Notes: generated by a model not told the origin, from the letters alone. Positions 1 through 8,991 are shown, counted from the first letter of the stretch. The stretch: 64,000 bases of DNA from a bacterium (GCA_905221215.1 CAJNCI010000001.1:370303-434302), one strand, 5' to 3'. A program made the numbers and translations.

Positions 1-462
1 CAACACCATGGTCGCCTTTTTCTTGCAATACTGACAAATGGTCTTGATTTCGTCAATCTTATCTGCTAAAAGCAAAAGATATTTGGAACCTTCGAACAAT
101 TCATTACGAAAGTCATTTTTCAAACCAAAAGCCATGACAGGTATGTCTAACTCATCAACAACACGAGCTAGATCGTAAACATGGTGACGCTTGAGAAACT
201 GGGCTTCATCGACCAAAACACAGTAAGGCTTTTCTGGTAGGTCTCGGATATAACCAAAGATATCTGTCGTTTCCTCAATCGCAATGGCAGGTCGTTTCAT
301 ACCGATTCGACTCGATACGTAGCCAACACCGTCACGCGTATCCAGAGCTGAGGTCATAATGACAACACCTTTTCCTTGCTCCTCATAGTTATAGGCCACT
401 TTGAGAATCTCAATGGTCTTACCAGAGTTCATGGTCCCATAACGATAATACAACTGTGCCAT
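1..462 (-). CDS. tdk: Thymidine kinase, C-terminus cut by window edge
   Basis: Type II thymidine kinase phosphorylates thymidine to dTMP in the salvage pathway, in the cytoplasm. The reverse strand opens at 462 with [16 protein letters not shown], which carries the P-loop GTMNSGKT near residue 9; further on the frame holds the expected lid and substrate regions. About 154 residues are visible, whereas the family is about 190-200, so roughly 40 residues including the C-terminal zinc-binding part lie beyond the left edge. It is divergent from the tautomerase gene, with an extended -10 between them. In streptococci tdk usually precedes prfA, which would lie outside this window. Confidence 0.93.
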   Translation of the reverse strand, partial: MAQLYYRYGTMNSGKTIEILKVAYNYEEQGKGVVIMTSALDTRDGVGYVSSRIGMKRPAIAIEETTDIFGYIRDLPEKPYCVLVDEAQFLKRHHVYDLARVVDELDIPVMAFGLKNDFRNELFEGSKYLLLLADKIDEIKTICQYCKKKATMVL

Positions 463-504
463 GTTTCTTGCTTCACGTCCATTTCTAAATTTTTGCTACA
501 TTCT

Positions 505-513
505 AGTATATCA
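505..513 (-). promoter_or_regulatory. Extended -10 promoter of tdk
   Basis: The reverse strand reads TGATATACT, an extended -10, about 42 bases before the tdk start codon. No convincing -35 is seen. It sits back to back with the rightward promoter of the tautomerase gene. Confidence 0.6.
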
Positions 514-543
514 TAATTTTCTTAAGCTTTAAACGGCAAAATG

Positions 544-552
544 TGGTAAAAT
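544..552 (+). promoter_or_regulatory. Extended -10 promoter of the tautomerase gene
   Basis: TGGTAAAAT is an extended -10 located 33 bases before the ATG at 586. The -35 region is weak, as is usual for extended -10 promoters. Confidence 0.55.
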
Positions 553-585
553 AGAAGAAATCAAAAACTAGTGGAGGAAGCTATT

Positions 586-768
586 ATGCCATTTGTACGC
601 ATCGATTTATTTGAAGGACGCACGCTCGAGCAAAAGAAAGCTCTTGCTAAGGAAGTAACGGAAGCGGTTGTCCGCAACACTGGAGCCCCTCAATCTGCTG
701 TTCATGTCATCATCAACGACATGCCAGAAGGAACTTATTTCCCACAAGGGGAAATGCGCACCAAATAA
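586..768 (+). CDS. 4-oxalocrotonate tautomerase family protein
   Basis: Small (60-residue) member of the 4-OT/DmpI tautomerase superfamily. The start at 586 is chosen over the longer frame from 571 because GGAGG lies at 573-577 and because it places Pro directly after Met (MPFVRIDLFEG), the N-terminal proline that acts as catalytic base once Met is removed. The chain has the beta-alpha-beta length and pattern of the family, which forms hexamers or trimers of dimers. The true substrate in streptococci is unknown; no aromatic degradation genes are nearby, so the name gives the fold and chemistry only. A clean terminator follows, so it is monocistronic. Confidence 0.88.
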   Translation: MPFVRIDLFEGRTLEQKKALAKEVTEAVVRNTGAPQSAVHVIINDMPEGTYFPQGEMRTK

Positions 769-771
769 GCT

Positions 772-799
772 AGCTTAAGCAGAATTGCTTAGGCTTTTT
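772..799 (+). terminator. Intrinsic terminator of the tautomerase gene
   Basis: A 10-bp stem (AGCTTAAGCA pairing with TGCTTAGGCT, loop GAAT) is followed by five T. It begins three bases after the stop codon. Confidence 0.85.
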
Positions 800-819
800 C
801 AATCTCCAAGTAGCATCCA

Positions 820-848
820 TTGAAGAAATAGTCTAAATTTGTTACAAT
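820..848 (+). promoter_or_regulatory. Promoter of mnmE
   Basis: TTGAAG, a 17-base spacer and TACAAT. The start codon is 55 bases downstream, with an AAAGGAAA ribosome site in between. Confidence 0.65.
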
Positions 849-903
849 TTGAAAAGAGACTTGGAATATTCCAAGAAAAGAGCCATTAATTAAAGGAAAC
901 ATT

Positions 904-2277
904 ATGATTACACGTGAATTTGATACCATCGCTGCTATCTCTACTCCACTAGGTGAAGGGGCTATCGGTATTGTCCGCTTGAGCGGAACAGATAGTTTTG
1001 CGATTGCGCAAAAGATTTTCAAAGGGAAAGACTTGAGTAAGGTTGCTAGCCACACTCTCAACTACGGTCACATCGTTGACCCTCAGACAGGAAAAGTCAT
1101 GGACGAGGTTATGGTTGGAGCTATGAAGTCTCCAAAGACCTTTACTCGTGAGGATATTATCGAGATTAACACCCACGGTGGGATTGCAGTGACCAATGAG
1201 ATTCTCCAGCTGGCTATCCGTGAAGGAGCTCGGTTGGCAGAACCTGGTGAATTTACCAAGCGGGCTTTTCTAAACGGTCGTGTGGACTTGACACAGGCCG
1301 AGGCAGTGATGGATATCATCCGTGCCAAAACTGACAAGGCCATGAACATTGCTGTCAAACAACTAGATGGCTCCCTTTCTGATCTTATCAATAATACCCG
1401 TCAAGAAATCCTCAATACACTTGCCCAAGTCGAGGTTAATATTGATTATCCTGAGTATGACGATGTTGAGGAAGCTACTACTGCTGTTGTCCGTGAAAAG
1501 ACTATGGAGTTTGAGCAATTGCTAACCAATCTCCTTCGAACAGCCCGTCGTGGTAAAATCCTCCGTGAAGGAATTTCCACTGCTATCATCGGCCGTCCCA
1601 ACGTTGGGAAATCCAGTCTTCTCAACAACCTCTTGCGTGAGGACAAGGCTATCGTTACAGACATTGCTGGTACTACTCGAGATGTCATCGAGGAGTACGT
1701 CAATATCAACGGTGTCCCTCTCAAATTGATTGATACAGCTGGTATCCGGGAAACAGATGACATCGTAGAACAAATCGGTGTCGAGCGCTCCAAAAAAGCC
1801 CTCAAGGAAGCTGACCTGGTACTACTAGTGTTAAATGCTAGTGAACCGCTGACAGCCCAAGATCGTCAACTCCTAGAAATTAGTCAGGATACAAACCGTA
1901 TTATTCTTCTTAACAAAACTGACCTGCCTGAAGCGATTGAAACTTCAGAACTTCCTGAAGATGTCATCCGTATTTCAGTTCTTAAAAACCAAAATATCGA
2001 TAAGATTGAAGAGAGAATCAACAACCTCTTCTTTGAAAATGCTGGCTTGGTTGAGCAAGATGCTACTTACTTGTCTAATGCCCGTCACATTTCCTTGATT
2101 GAAAAGGCAGTTGAAAGCCTACAGGCTGTTAACCAAGGTCTTGAACTAGGTATGCCAGTTGATTTGTTGCAAGTTGACTTGACCCGTACTTGGGAAATTC
2201 TTGGAGAAATCACTGGGGATGCTGCTCCAGATGAACTCATTACCCAACTCTTTAGCCAATTCTGTTTAGGAAAATAA
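904..2277 (+). CDS. mnmE: tRNA modification GTPase MnmE
   Basis: MnmE (TrmE, ThdF) works with MnmG to place the carboxymethylaminomethyl (or aminomethyl) group on U34 of tRNAs reading two-codon boxes. The 457 residues have the family layout: N-terminal tetrahydrofolate-binding dimer domain, helical domain, and an inserted G domain with GRPNVGKSS near residue 229, the DIAGTTRD switch near 253, DTAG near 276 and NKTD near 338. The protein ends in CLGK, matching the C-x-G-K end that carries the conserved reactive cysteine. The start is preceded by AAAGGAAA. It has its own promoter and ends at a bidirectional terminator shared with dapA. Confidence 0.97.
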   Translation: MITREFDTIAAISTPLGEGAIGIVRLSGTDSFAIAQKIFKGKDLSKVASHTLNYGHIVDPQTGKVMDEVMVGAMKSPKTFTREDIIEINTHGGIAVTNEILQLAIREGARLAEPGEFTKRAFLNGRVDLTQAEAVMDIIRAKTDKAMNIAVKQLDGSLSDLINNTRQEILNTLAQVEVNIDYPEYDDVEEATTAVVREKTMEFEQLLTNLLRTARRGKILREGISTAIIGRPNVGKSSLLNNLLREDKAIVTDIAGTTRDVIEEYVNINGVPLKLIDTAGIRETDDIVEQIGVERSKKALKEADLVLLVLNASEPLTAQDRQLLEISQDTNRIILLNKTDLPEAIETSELPEDVIRISVLKNQNIDKIEERINNLFFENAGLVEQDATYLSNARHISLIEKAVESLQAVNQGLELGMPVDLLQVDLTRTWEILGEITGDAAPDELITQLFSQFCLGK

Positions 2278-2280
2278 GAA

Positions 2281-2313
2281 AAATCCATGATCGTTATTGC
2301 GGTCATGGATTTT
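2281..2313. terminator. Bidirectional terminator between mnmE and dapA
   Basis: AAATCCATGA pairs with TCATGGATTT around a 12-base loop. A run of T follows on the plus strand and a T-rich stretch on the minus strand, so it serves both convergent genes. Confidence 0.85.
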
Positions 2314-2322
2314 ATAGTATTA

Positions 2323-3258
2323 TTAGTAATCTGGTCTTAAAACACCTGTTACAGTTGCCTTAGTTGCTTCGTAGTCGCCATCTACAACAACCTTGATAAT
2401 GCGTTTGGCATCTTCTTCTGGTGCTGGAACAAGAGGTAGACGAGTTGGTCCAGCTTCAAATCCCATGTAGTTAAGAACCGCCTTAACAGGAGCAGGACTT
2501 GGATAAGAGAAGAGGGCATTGACTTTAGGAATGAATTTACGCTGAATAGCTGCCGCTTTTTTCATATCGCTTTCTGCAATGGCAGTGAACATCTCGTGCA
2601 TCTCATCTCCATTTGTATGGGAGGCAACAGAAATAACCCCGTCCGCACCAAGGTTCATGGCATGGAAAGCATCACCATCCTCACCAGTATAGACCAAGAA
2701 CTCTTCTGGCTTGTGCTCAATCAAGTAAGCCATATTAGCTAAGCTGGTACATTCTTTAACCCCAATGATATTTGGATGGTCAGCTAAACGAAGCATGGTT
2801 TCTGGAGTCAATTCGACAACCACACGGCCTGGAATGTTATAGATAATAATAGGTAAGTCAGAAGCATCCGCAATCGCCTTAAAGTGCTGATACATTCCTT
2901 CTTGAGAAGGTTTGTTGTAGTAAGGTACAATAGCAAGTCCAGCAGCAAAACCACCAAATTCTGCTACTTCTTTGACAAACTCGATAGAGTCACGCGTATC
3001 ATTGGTACCAACACCCGCAATCAAAGGAACACGTCCATTGACAACTTTTTGAACTGCCTCAAAAAGTTCCAACTCCTCATCGTGGGTCAAGGTTGGACTC
3101 TCAGCAGTCGTTCCAGCTAGGAGAATGCCATCTGTGTGATGAGCCAATAAATGCTCAATCAAGGCTGGAATGGCATCAAAGTTGATGGAACCATCCTCGT
3201 GGAAAGGGGTAATAAAGGCTGTGATGATTTTACACTCTTTTAAATCTTGATAAGACAT
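2323..3258 (-). CDS. dapA: 4-hydroxy-tetrahydrodipicolinate synthase
   Basis: DapA condenses pyruvate with aspartate semialdehyde, the first committed step to diaminopimelate and lysine (peptidoglycan cross-bridge precursors). The 311-residue TIM barrel has the Schiff-base lysine K168 in GVKEC, Tyr140 in the IIYNIPGR segment, and the GTTAES loop near residue 49, so all active-site landmarks are present. It lies 55 bases downstream of asd, whose product supplies its substrate, and the two read as one operon. A small hairpin between them may tune relative expression. The start has GAGAGGTG upstream. The reading frame is complete. Confidence 0.96.
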   Translation of the reverse strand: MSYQDLKECKIITAFITPFHEDGSINFDAIPALIEHLLAHHTDGILLAGTTAESPTLTHDEELELFEAVQKVVNGRVPLIAGVGTNDTRDSIEFVKEVAEFGGFAAGLAIVPYYNKPSQEGMYQHFKAIADASDLPIIIYNIPGRVVVELTPETMLRLADHPNIIGVKECTSLANMAYLIEHKPEEFLVYTGEDGDAFHAMNLGADGVISVASHTNGDEMHEMFTAIAESDMKKAAAIQRKFIPKVNALFSYPSPAPVKAVLNYMGFEAGPTRLPLVPAPEEDAKRIIKVVVDGDYEATKATVTGVLRPDY

Positions 3259-3282
3259 GAAAACACCTCTCTATTTCAAAGA

Positions 3283-3302
3283 AGGAGTTCATCTGAACTC
3301 CT
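3283..3302 (-). terminator. Short hairpin between asd and dapA
   Basis: AGGAGTTCA and TGAACTCCT form a perfect 9-bp stem with a two-base centre. Only a weak T stretch (TTCTTTG) follows in the reading direction, so partial termination or an RNA-processing signal is more likely than a full stop. Confidence 0.4.
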
Positions 3303-3313
3303 AAACGATATGA

Positions 3314-4390
3314 CTATTTTAATTCAAACTTCAATTCAGCTGTTGGACGAACCAATCCACGTTCATGAAGAGTTTCTGCAATCTGAACTGAATTCCAAGC
3401 AGCACCTTTGAGAAGGTTATCTGAAACAACCCACATGTGGATTCCTTTTTCTGCATCCAAGTCTTTACGGATACGACCAACAAAGGTATCACGTGAACCT
3501 ACTGCATTGATGGCTTGCGGATAGATTTGATGAGCTACATCATCTTCAAGAACAGCACCTGGGAAGGCCGCGATAGCTGCTTTGACTTCTTCGATTGGAG
3601 CCACTTCTTTTGTTTCGATGTAAACAGACTCAGAGTGAGCTGACAAGACTGGAATACGCACACATGTTGCAGATACTGCAATGCTATCATCTTCCATGAT
3701 TTTCTTAGTTTCCTTAGTCATCTTCATCTCTTCGTAAGTGTAATCATTGTCAGTGAAGACATCGATTTGTGGAAGAGCGTTAAAGGCGATAGGATAATGT
3801 TTCTTGTCACCACCTGAAGGTAAGATTTCCGCATGCAAATCACGTGGTTTCACACCATCATTCAAAACTTCACGAAGTTCACGTTGTGTCTCAAGAATTG
3901 CTCCCATACCAGCACCTGAAACGGCTTGGTAAGTTGAAACAATGATACGGTCCAAGCCCCATTTTTGGCGAACAGGCTCAAGAGCTACCATCATTTGGAT
4001 TGTTGAACAGTTAGGGCAGGCAATAATTCCGTTATGGGCATCAAGCGCGTGAGCATTGACCTCTGGAACAACCAAAGGAACATCTGGATTTTGGCGGAAG
4101 TAAGATGTATTATCTACTACTACCGCTCCAGCTTTAACTGCGTATGGTGCATACTTAGCTGATGTAGAACCACCTGCTGAAAAGAGAGCAATATCAACTC
4201 CTTCAAAAGCAGTTTCAGTCGTTTCTTCAATCGTAATATCTTGATCTTTAAATTTCAAAGTCTTGCCTGCCGAACGTGCAGAAGCAAGTAAACGGATTTT
4301 ATCGATTGGAAGTGTTGATTCTTCCAACATTTTTATCATCTGAGCACCGACAGCACCTGTCGCGCCGACTACAGCAACTGTATATCCCAT
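3314..4390 (-). CDS. asd: Aspartate-semialdehyde dehydrogenase
   Basis: Asd reduces aspartyl phosphate to aspartate semialdehyde with NADPH, feeding lysine/diaminopimelate, threonine and methionine synthesis. The 358 residues begin with a Rossmann motif ([12 protein letters not shown], residues 8-19) and hold the catalytic Cys128 in [10 protein letters not shown] conserved SAHSES segment near residue 251 carries the catalytic histidine. It reads into dapA, its pathway partner. Its own sigma-A promoter lies only 46 bases upstream, after the terminator of the asd-type small RNA, so the RNA is transcribed separately rather than as an obligatory leader. Confidence 0.96.
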   Translation of the reverse strand: MGYTVAVVGATGAVGAQMIKMLEESTLPIDKIRLLASARSAGKTLKFKDQDITIEETTETAFEGVDIALFSAGGSTSAKYAPYAVKAGAVVVDNTSYFRQNPDVPLVVPEVNAHALDAHNGIIACPNCSTIQMMVALEPVRQKWGLDRIIVSTYQAVSGAGMGAILETQRELREVLNDGVKPRDLHAEILPSGGDKKHYPIAFNALPQIDVFTDNDYTYEEMKMTKETKKIMEDDSIAVSATCVRIPVLSAHSESVYIETKEVAPIEEVKAAIAAFPGAVLEDDVAHQIYPQAINAVGSRDTFVGRIRKDLDAEKGIHMWVVSDNLLKGAAWNSVQIAETLHERGLVRPTAELKFELK

Positions 4391-4435
4391 AAGTAACCTC
4401 TTTCGGAATTTTCTAAAAATTTCTATAATAGAAGT

Positions 4436-4463
4436 ATTATACTACTTTTTCCATGAATTGCAA
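4436..4463 (-). promoter_or_regulatory. Promoter of asd
   Basis: TTGCAA, a 16-base spacer and a perfect TATAAT on the minus strand. It lies downstream of the terminator that ends the upstream small RNA. Confidence 0.8.
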
Positions 4464-4485
4464 AGCTTTTTCATCATTTTTTGGA

Positions 4486-4515
4486 AAATAAAAATCCCCA
4501 GTCGCTAGACCAGGG
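4486..4515 (-). terminator. Intrinsic terminator of the asd-type RNA
   Basis: An 8-bp stem (CCCTGGTC with GACTGGGG, two wobble pairs) with loop TAGC, then ATTTTTATTTT in the minus direction. Confidence 0.75.
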
Positions 4516-4631
4516 ACTAAGAGGCATCTTCATGTGATGAGCAGGTTCACACAACTCATCAAGGTCCGCTCCTGCGTTATGACCTCCTTATGCTCAATAG
4601 TAGCCCGAAGACTACCTATCGACTCATCGCA
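4488..4631 (-). ncRNA. asd-motif small RNA
   Basis: A gene-free, structured stretch upstream of asd has its own strong promoter (4638-4666) and its own terminator, giving a transcript of about 140 nt. This placement matches the asd RNA motif described for lactic acid bacteria, found upstream of asd genes and also as a free-standing small RNA in streptococci. I identify it by position, boundaries and general look, not by a covariance model. Because asd has a separate promoter after the terminator, a trans-acting role is as possible as a cis leader role. Confidence 0.65.
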
Positions 4632-4637
4632 TCTACT

Positions 4638-4666
4638 ATTCTACTAAAGAGAATGACTTTTGTCAA
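4638..4666 (-). promoter_or_regulatory. Promoter of the asd-type RNA
   Basis: Consensus TTGACA, exactly 17 bases, then TAGAAT, reading leftward. It is one of the best promoters in the window. Confidence 0.8.
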
Positions 4667-4739
4667 CAGACAAAACTCTTTGATTTTATTTACACATGTG
4701 CATAAGAAACATCTTTGAAAAATTTGGGGCAGACATAAC

Positions 4740-4765
4740 AAAAACCCTTGTAAATCAAGGGTTTT
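4740..4765. terminator. Terminator after tRNA-Thr
   Basis: AAAACCCTTG and CAAGGGTTTT form a 10-bp stem around TAAAT. The T run is present in both directions; it closes the leftward tRNA transcript. Confidence 0.8.
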
Positions 4766-4778
4766 GCTGTCTATTTCA

Positions 4779-4851
4779 TGCTAATTGCCGGGATTGAACC
4801 GGCGACCTCATCCTTACCATGGATGCGCTCTGCCAACTGAGCTAAATCAGC
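4779..4851 (-). tRNA. tRNA-Thr (anticodon GGT)
   Basis: The minus strand folds as a 73-base tRNA. The acceptor GCTGATT pairs with AATTAGC (one G-T pair), the D arm carries TAGCTCAGTTGG, the anticodon stem CATCC/GGATG encloses loop ATGGTAA with anticodon GGT, and the T arm has GGTTCGATCCC. The discriminator is A. CCA is not encoded. It is a single tRNA gene with its own promoter and terminator. Confidence 0.95.
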
Positions 4852-4861
4852 TTACTTAAAA

Positions 4862-4890
4862 AGTATACTATAGTTAGAAAAATTTGTCAA
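4862..4890 (-). promoter_or_regulatory. Promoter of tRNA-Thr
   Basis: TTGACA, 17 bases, TATACT on the minus strand, ending 10 bases before the tRNA. Confidence 0.82.
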
Positions 4891-4950
4891 GTTTCCTTAG
4901 ACATTTTCCATAAGAAAAAGCCAGGTAAGAGTCACCCAGCTTGTCTTCTT

Positions 4951-5460
4951 CTATTTGCTTAAATCGATTCGACGACCAATTTTTCCAATAATCATCGCTC
5001 CAATAATCAATGAGGCAAATTCACCAACTCCTGTTGTAAACCAAGTAAGGAAAAATGGTAATTGCGCTACAATATTCAACTCTGCAGCGATGGTAAACAT
5101 GGAAATTGAAAAGAGGATTGAAAAGAAGAAATGATCTTTTCGAATTAATCCATTAAAAAGGTAATCTTTGCTGTATTTTGCAAAAAGCCAAACACCTAGA
5201 CTGAGGAATACTAAGGTTGATCCACCACCAACAAAGACATCTAGCAGTCCGAAACTAAAGAAATTAGCAATCATACAACCGATGGTAACTCCGATGATGT
5301 ACTTGGGATTGTAAAAAGCCATAAAGTTCATCATTTCTGAAATACGGAACTGATAAGCACCATAGCTGATGGCATTTAGAGGCGGTGTAACAGTCAAAAC
5401 GACATAGATAGCAGCGACGATTGCAATATCTGCAACATCACGAATAGTTAATTTTTTCAT
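4951..5460 (-). CDS. queT: QueT-type queuosine precursor transporter (ECF S component)
   Basis: Integral membrane protein of 169 residues with about five to six hydrophobic segments, matching the QueT/COG4708 family. These are substrate-binding subunits that import a queuosine precursor (preQ1) with a shared ECF energizing module encoded elsewhere. The identification rests on the N-terminal RDVADIAIVAAIYVVLT segment, the FRISEMMNF stretch near residue 38, and above all on the preQ1-II riboswitch that covers its ribosome-binding site. No queuosine synthesis genes are nearby. It is transcribed alone, leftward, from an extended -10 that faces the gtrA-like gene. Confidence 0.92.
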   Translation of the reverse strand: MKKLTIRDVADIAIVAAIYVVLTVTPPLNAISYGAYQFRISEMMNFMAFYNPKYIIGVTIGCMIANFFSFGLLDVFVGGGSTLVFLSLGVWLFAKYSKDYLFNGLIRKDHFFFSILFSISMFTIAAELNIVAQLPFFLTWFTTGVGEFASLIIGAMIIGKIGRRIDLSK

Positions 5461-5463
5461 CTT

Positions 5464-5523
5464 TTCTCCTTTAGCGGGTTATCCGCGTGTAATATGCTTG
5501 GTGAAAGAAGCTAAGCACCAAGG
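5464..5523 (-). promoter_or_regulatory. preQ1-II riboswitch
   Basis: The minus strand from 5523 reads CTTGGTGCTTAGCTTCTTTC, closes that stem with ACCAAG, then continues CATATTACACGCGGATAACC and ends in AAAGGAGAA, the Shine-Dalgarno site of queT. This is nearly identical to the streptococcal preQ1-II aptamer as I remember it. The H-type pseudoknot pairs through the ribosome-binding site, so ligand binding shuts off translation. Confidence 0.93.
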
Positions 5524-5544
5524 GTTGCTTTATTCAACCTTACT

Positions 5545-5553
5545 AGTATAGCA
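5545..5553 (-). promoter_or_regulatory. Extended -10 promoter of queT
   Basis: TGCTATACT on the minus strand, placing transcription start about 15 bases before the riboswitch aptamer. Confidence 0.6.
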
Positions 5554-5568
5554 CAATAGCCTGCTTTA

Positions 5569-5577
5569 TGCTATACT
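5569..5577 (+). promoter_or_regulatory. Extended -10 promoter of the GtrA gene
   Basis: TGCTATACT, the same nonamer as on the opposite strand. Six bases (TAAACC) separate it from the ATG, so the A of ATG is the predicted +1 and the mRNA should be leaderless. Confidence 0.6.
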
Positions 5578-5583
5578 TAAACC

Positions 5584-6015
5584 ATGAAAATTCCTATTCA
5601 AAAATTTTTTAACAATGAAATCTTATCCTATCTCTTTTTTGGCCTTGCAACAACTCTAGTTTCGATTCTCTCACGACTAGTTATTTATCAACTAAGTCAT
5701 CAAGAACTCCTTGCGACTGCCCTGGCAAATATCATCGGTATCCTCTTTGCCTTTATCACAAATGATACGATTGTATTTAAGCAAGCTAGGCAGAATTGGC
5801 CAAGACGTTTAGTGAAATTTACTCTTGCCCGCCTTTCTACTTTTCTGTTAGACTTGCTCCTTACTTTTCTCTTTGTAAGCCAGTTTCCTCATATTATAGG
5901 ACAATTCGTAAATGAAAATCTTGATAAAATCAACGCAATCGAAACAGTCCTTGCACAATTCTTGATAATTATCCTTAATTATATTTTTAGTAAGGTTTTT
6001 GTTTTTAAAAAATAA
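5584..6015 (+). CDS. GtrA family membrane protein
   Basis: A 143-residue protein with four hydrophobic helices (about residues 14-33, 40-60, 75-96, 115-140) and short charged loops, as in the GtrA/DPMS-like family (often linked to movement or flipping of lipid-linked sugars). The substrate is not evident. There is no ribosome-binding site before the ATG: the extended -10 lies six bases upstream, which suggests a leaderless mRNA. Neighbours (queT, mscL) are also small membrane proteins but have separate promoters. The coding is AT-rich at the 3' end but otherwise ordinary for the region. Confidence 0.82.
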   Translation: MKIPIQKFFNNEILSYLFFGLATTLVSILSRLVIYQLSHQELLATALANIIGILFAFITNDTIVFKQARQNWPRRLVKFTLARLSTFLLDLLLTFLFVSQFPHIIGQFVNENLDKINAIETVLAQFLIIILNYIFSKVFVFKK

Positions 6016-6033
6016 AATTTCTGAGCATATAGC

Positions 6034-6062
6034 TTGCAAGCTCTTTTCAATTAATATATAAT
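6034..6062 (+). promoter_or_regulatory. Promoter of mscL
   Basis: TTGCAA, 17 bases, TATAAT. The -35 lies in the small palindrome AGCTTGCAAGCT that follows the GtrA gene. Confidence 0.75.
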
Positions 6063-6095
6063 GAAGAGTAAAAATTTTTGAAAGGTAAAATGAAA

Positions 6096-6479
6096 ATGTT
6101 AAAAGATCTTAAAGCATTTTTGCTTCGTGGTAATGTTGTTGACCTTGCTGTCGGTGTGATTATTGCCTCTGCTTTTGGTGCTATCGTAACTTCATTCGTT
6201 AACGATATCATCACTCCACTTCTATTGAATCCTGCTTTGAAAGCTGCAAAAATCGAACGTATTGCTGAACTTTCATGGAATGGGGTTGCTTACGGTAACT
6301 TTTTGAGCGCTGTTATCAACTTCCTTGTAGTTGGTACTGTTCTATTCTTTGTGATTAAAGCTATGGAAAAAGCTCAAAACCTTACCAAAAAAGAAGAAGT
6401 TGCTGAAGAGGAAGCACCAGTTGGTCCAACTGAGTTGGAAGTACTTCAAGAAATCAAAGCTCTTCTTGAGAAAAAATAA
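6096..6479 (+). CDS. mscL: Large-conductance mechanosensitive channel
   Basis: MscL is the homopentameric membrane valve that opens under hypo-osmotic shock. The protein (127 residues from MLKDLKAFLL) has the amphipathic N-terminal helix, the glycine-rich first membrane helix (DLAVGVIIASAFGAIVTSFV), a periplasmic-side loop with NGVAYGNF, the second helix near residues 66-88, and an acidic C-terminal bundle ending ALLEKK. I chose 6096 by comparison with the pneumococcal protein; an ATG at 6090 is closer to GAAAGG and may be used instead. A longer frame from TTG at 6078 overlaps the ribosome site and is unlikely. Confidence 0.94.
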   Translation: MLKDLKAFLLRGNVVDLAVGVIIASAFGAIVTSFVNDIITPLLLNPALKAAKIERIAELSWNGVAYGNFLSAVINFLVVGTVLFFVIKAMEKAQNLTKKEEVAEEEAPVGPTELEVLQEIKALLEKK

Positions 6480-6485
6480 TCGTTT

Positions 6486-6519
6486 AAAAGGATCTAGCAC
6501 ACAGCTAAATCCTTTTTCT
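6486..6519. terminator. Bidirectional terminator between mscL and hemH
   Basis: AAAAGGAT-c-TAGC pairs with GCTA-a-ATCCTTTT, followed by T-rich sequence on the plus strand. The convergent hemH stop lies next to it. Confidence 0.8.
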
Positions 6520-7614
6520 TTACTCTTTCGGCAACTTACCTGCTTTCTCAAGCATTTTCTTAATCAGATAAGGCATCTTAACATTTTCACGACCTTTTTT
6601 CTCAATCAGTTTTTTCACAAATTCTGGCATTTGTAAATCTTCAGATTCAGCCAAAATGTTTTTCGTCTCATCTGAAGGAACTAATTCATCAAAGGTTTCT
6701 TCTTCTGGAAGAAATTCCTTAAATTCTTTGTCCTCATTAGCTCTGACGGTATTGACCAAGGCATCAATCAAACGAGAATCCGTATTTGGCATTGGTGGAC
6801 GATGGTAATTGACCCCAAATTCCTGACATAAGTCATAACACTCCACATCGTTGTCAAACAAGACTTCAATATGCTCGCTGATGAAGCTGATAGGGACAAA
6901 AATGTAATGGTCTGGATGTTCTGTCTGTTCTTTGAGATATTCCAAAACATCTGGCTTAATCCATGGAATCCCAATATCACTCTCGCTTTGCCAGGTATTT
7001 GTATATTGCTCGGAACTCAACCCTAGTTTTTCAGCGACTAGCTTGCCATTTTCGAAAATTTGGTCGATATAAGGGTCACCAAAATCCAAGGCAAAAATGG
7101 GCACACTGTGGGCTGAAAAGATGACTTTAAAGCTGTCCTGCTTTACTTCTTCTTTTAAAATCTTACCAATTTCATCCGCCCAATAGTTTAAGAGTGCTTC
7201 TTCCTGATACCAGTCCTTAATGACCAAAAATTGAATTTGTTTGCTTTCTAAAAATTTCTCATAGCCCATGACAGAGTAGAAAGAATAATGAGGCTCCAAA
7301 ATCAAGCAAATACACTGTTCAATGCCGTCTGCTTCCATCTGACCGATCACATCTGGAATAAAGGGACTGGAAAACTTATTGGCAAAATAGACACTGTATT
7401 CATTACCTAGCCTAGATTCAACCAAGGCAACCTCTTCACGCGTAATTCTTTGCAGAGGCGTGCCTCCAATTCGTACATAATTATTATAGAGAGTCTGAAT
7501 CTCGTGGTCTTGGGGTCTCACCCCACGACGAATATTTGTGAAAAAATCAGCCACACCTTCAAAGGTAATCTCTTCTGGTGAACCGAAGGTCATCATTAAA
7601 ATTGCTTTTTTCAT
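6520..7614 (-). CDS. hemH: Ferrochelatase (HemH/CpfC type)
   Basis: Inserts Fe(II) into a porphyrin; Gram-positive enzymes use coproporphyrin III. The 364 residues open with [14 protein letters not shown] and contain IFSAHSVP near residue 170, with the metal-contacting histidine, and the later [14 protein letters not shown] segment with the partner glutamate. The C-terminal 50 residues are a charged extension with no obvious fold. Streptococci of this group lack the rest of heme synthesis as far as I know, and no other heme gene lies in this window, so it may act on imported porphyrin or work in reverse. It is monocistronic with its own extended -10. Confidence 0.92.
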   Translation of the reverse strand: MKKAILMMTFGSPEEITFEGVADFFTNIRRGVRPQDHEIQTLYNNYVRIGGTPLQRITREEVALVESRLGNEYSVYFANKFSSPFIPDVIGQMEADGIEQCICLILEPHYSFYSVMGYEKFLESKQIQFLVIKDWYQEEALLNYWADEIGKILKEEVKQDSFKVIFSAHSVPIFALDFGDPYIDQIFENGKLVAEKLGLSSEQYTNTWQSESDIGIPWIKPDVLEYLKEQTEHPDHYIFVPISFISEHIEVLFDNDVECYDLCQEFGVNYHRPPMPNTDSRLIDALVNTVRANEDKEFKEFLPEEETFDELVPSDETKNILAESEDLQMPEFVKKLIEKKGRENVKMPYLIKKMLEKAGKLPKE

Positions 7615-7646
7615 AACTGCTTCCTTGTGATGTTTTTATCAAGTTT

Positions 7647-7675
7647 ATTTTATCATTAATTCATCAATAAGTAAA
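7647..7675 (-). promoter_or_regulatory. Promoter of hemH
   Basis: Extended -10 TGATAAAAT with TTTACT 17 bases upstream on the minus strand. Confidence 0.55.
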
Positions 7676-7709
7676 CGCTAACATAGCGACATTCGCAATC
7701 TTCTGTCTT

Positions 7710-7738
7710 TTGTTTTTCTCTTCTTTCTATGATACAAT
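7710..7738 (+). promoter_or_regulatory. Promoter of pepT
   Basis: TTGTTT, 17 bases, TACAAT with the extended TGA. The AAAGGAG ribosome site follows. Confidence 0.6.
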
Positions 7739-7767
7739 GGAAAAAATGAATTCAAAAGGAGTTTTTT

Positions 7768-8991
7768 ATGACTTATCCAAATCTCTTGGACCGCTTTTTA
7801 ACCTACGTTAAGGTCAATACGCGCTCTGATGAACACTCTACTACTACTCCAAGTACACAGAGTCAGGTTGACTTCGCGACCAATGTCCTGATTCCAGAAA
7901 TGAAACGTGTTGGACTTCAAAACGTCTACTACCTTCCAAATGGTTTTGCGATTGGAACTTTGCCAGCCAATGATCCATCTTTAACACGTAAAATTGGCTT
8001 CATCTCCCACATGGATACTGCTGACTTTAATGCCGAAGGTGTTAATCCTCAGGTGATTGAAAACTATGATGGTGGAGTAATTGAACTAGGGAATTCTGGT
8101 TTTAAATTAGATCCAGCTGACTTCAAGAGTCTTGAAAAATATCCAGGACAAACCCTCATCACAACCGATGGAACAACCTTGCTAGGTGCTGATGACAAGT
8201 CAGGGATTGCTGAAATTATGACCGCTATTGAATATCTGACTGCTCATCCTGAAATCAAACACTGTGAGATTCGTGTTGGTTTTGGTCCAGATGAAGAAAT
8301 CGGTGTTGGTGCCAATAAATTTGATGCAGAAGATTTTGATGTAGATTTTGCCTATACAGTTGATGGTGGTCCGCTAGGAGAACTTCAATACGAGACTTTC
8401 TCAGCAGCTGGTGCTGAATTGCATTTTCAAGGACGTAATGTCCACCCTGGTACTGCCAAAGGACAAATGGTCAACGCCCTTCAGTTAGCAATTGATTTTC
8501 ATAATCAACTTCCAGAAAATGACCGACCTGAGTTAACGGATGGTTACCAAGGTTTCTACCATCTTATGGATGTGACTGGAAGCGTTGAGGAGGCGCGTGC
8601 AAGCTACATCATTCGTGATTTTGAAAAAGATGCCTTTGAAGCGCGTAAAACAGCTATGCAGTCTATCGCTGATAAGATGAATCAAGAACTTGGTAGCGAC
8701 CGTGTCACTCTAAACTTGACAGACCAATACTACAATATGAAAGAAGTCATTGAAAAAGATATGACTCCAATCACCATTGCCAAAGCTGTTATGGAAGATC
8801 TGGGTATCACTCCTATTATCGAACCAATCCGTGGAGGGACAGACGGCTCTAAGATTTCCTTTATGGGAATCCCTACTCCAAATATCTTTGCTGGTGGAGA
8901 AAATATGCACGGACGTTTTGAATACGTCAGCCTTCAGACTATGGAACGTGCAGTTGATACCATCATTGGTATCGTAGCTTATAAAGGCTAA
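7768..8991 (+). CDS. pepT: Peptidase T (tripeptide aminopeptidase)
   Basis: Cytoplasmic M20 zinc peptidase that removes the N-terminal residue of tripeptides. Metal ligands are visible in order: H81-x-D83 in [11 protein letters not shown]142 in LLGADDKSG, the catalytic E176/E177 in GPDEEIG, and the C-terminal histidine in NMHGRFEY. A dimerisation insert lies between. At 407 residues it is the usual length. AAAGGAG precedes the ATG. Monocistronic; its terminator also serves the convergent pht gene. Confidence 0.96.
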   Translation: MTYPNLLDRFLTYVKVNTRSDEHSTTTPSTQSQVDFATNVLIPEMKRVGLQNVYYLPNGFAIGTLPANDPSLTRKIGFISHMDTADFNAEGVNPQVIENYDGGVIELGNSGFKLDPADFKSLEKYPGQTLITTDGTTLLGADDKSGIAEIMTAIEYLTAHPEIKHCEIRVGFGPDEEIGVGANKFDAEDFDVDFAYTVDGGPLGELQYETFSAAGAELHFQGRNVHPGTAKGQMVNALQLAIDFHNQLPENDRPELTDGYQGFYHLMDVTGSVEEARASYIIRDFEKDAFEARKTAMQSIADKMNQELGSDRVTLNLTDQYYNMKEVIEKDMTPITIAKAVMEDLGITPIIEPIRGGTDGSKISFMGIPTPNIFAGGENMHGRFEYVSLQTMERAVDTIIGIVAYKG

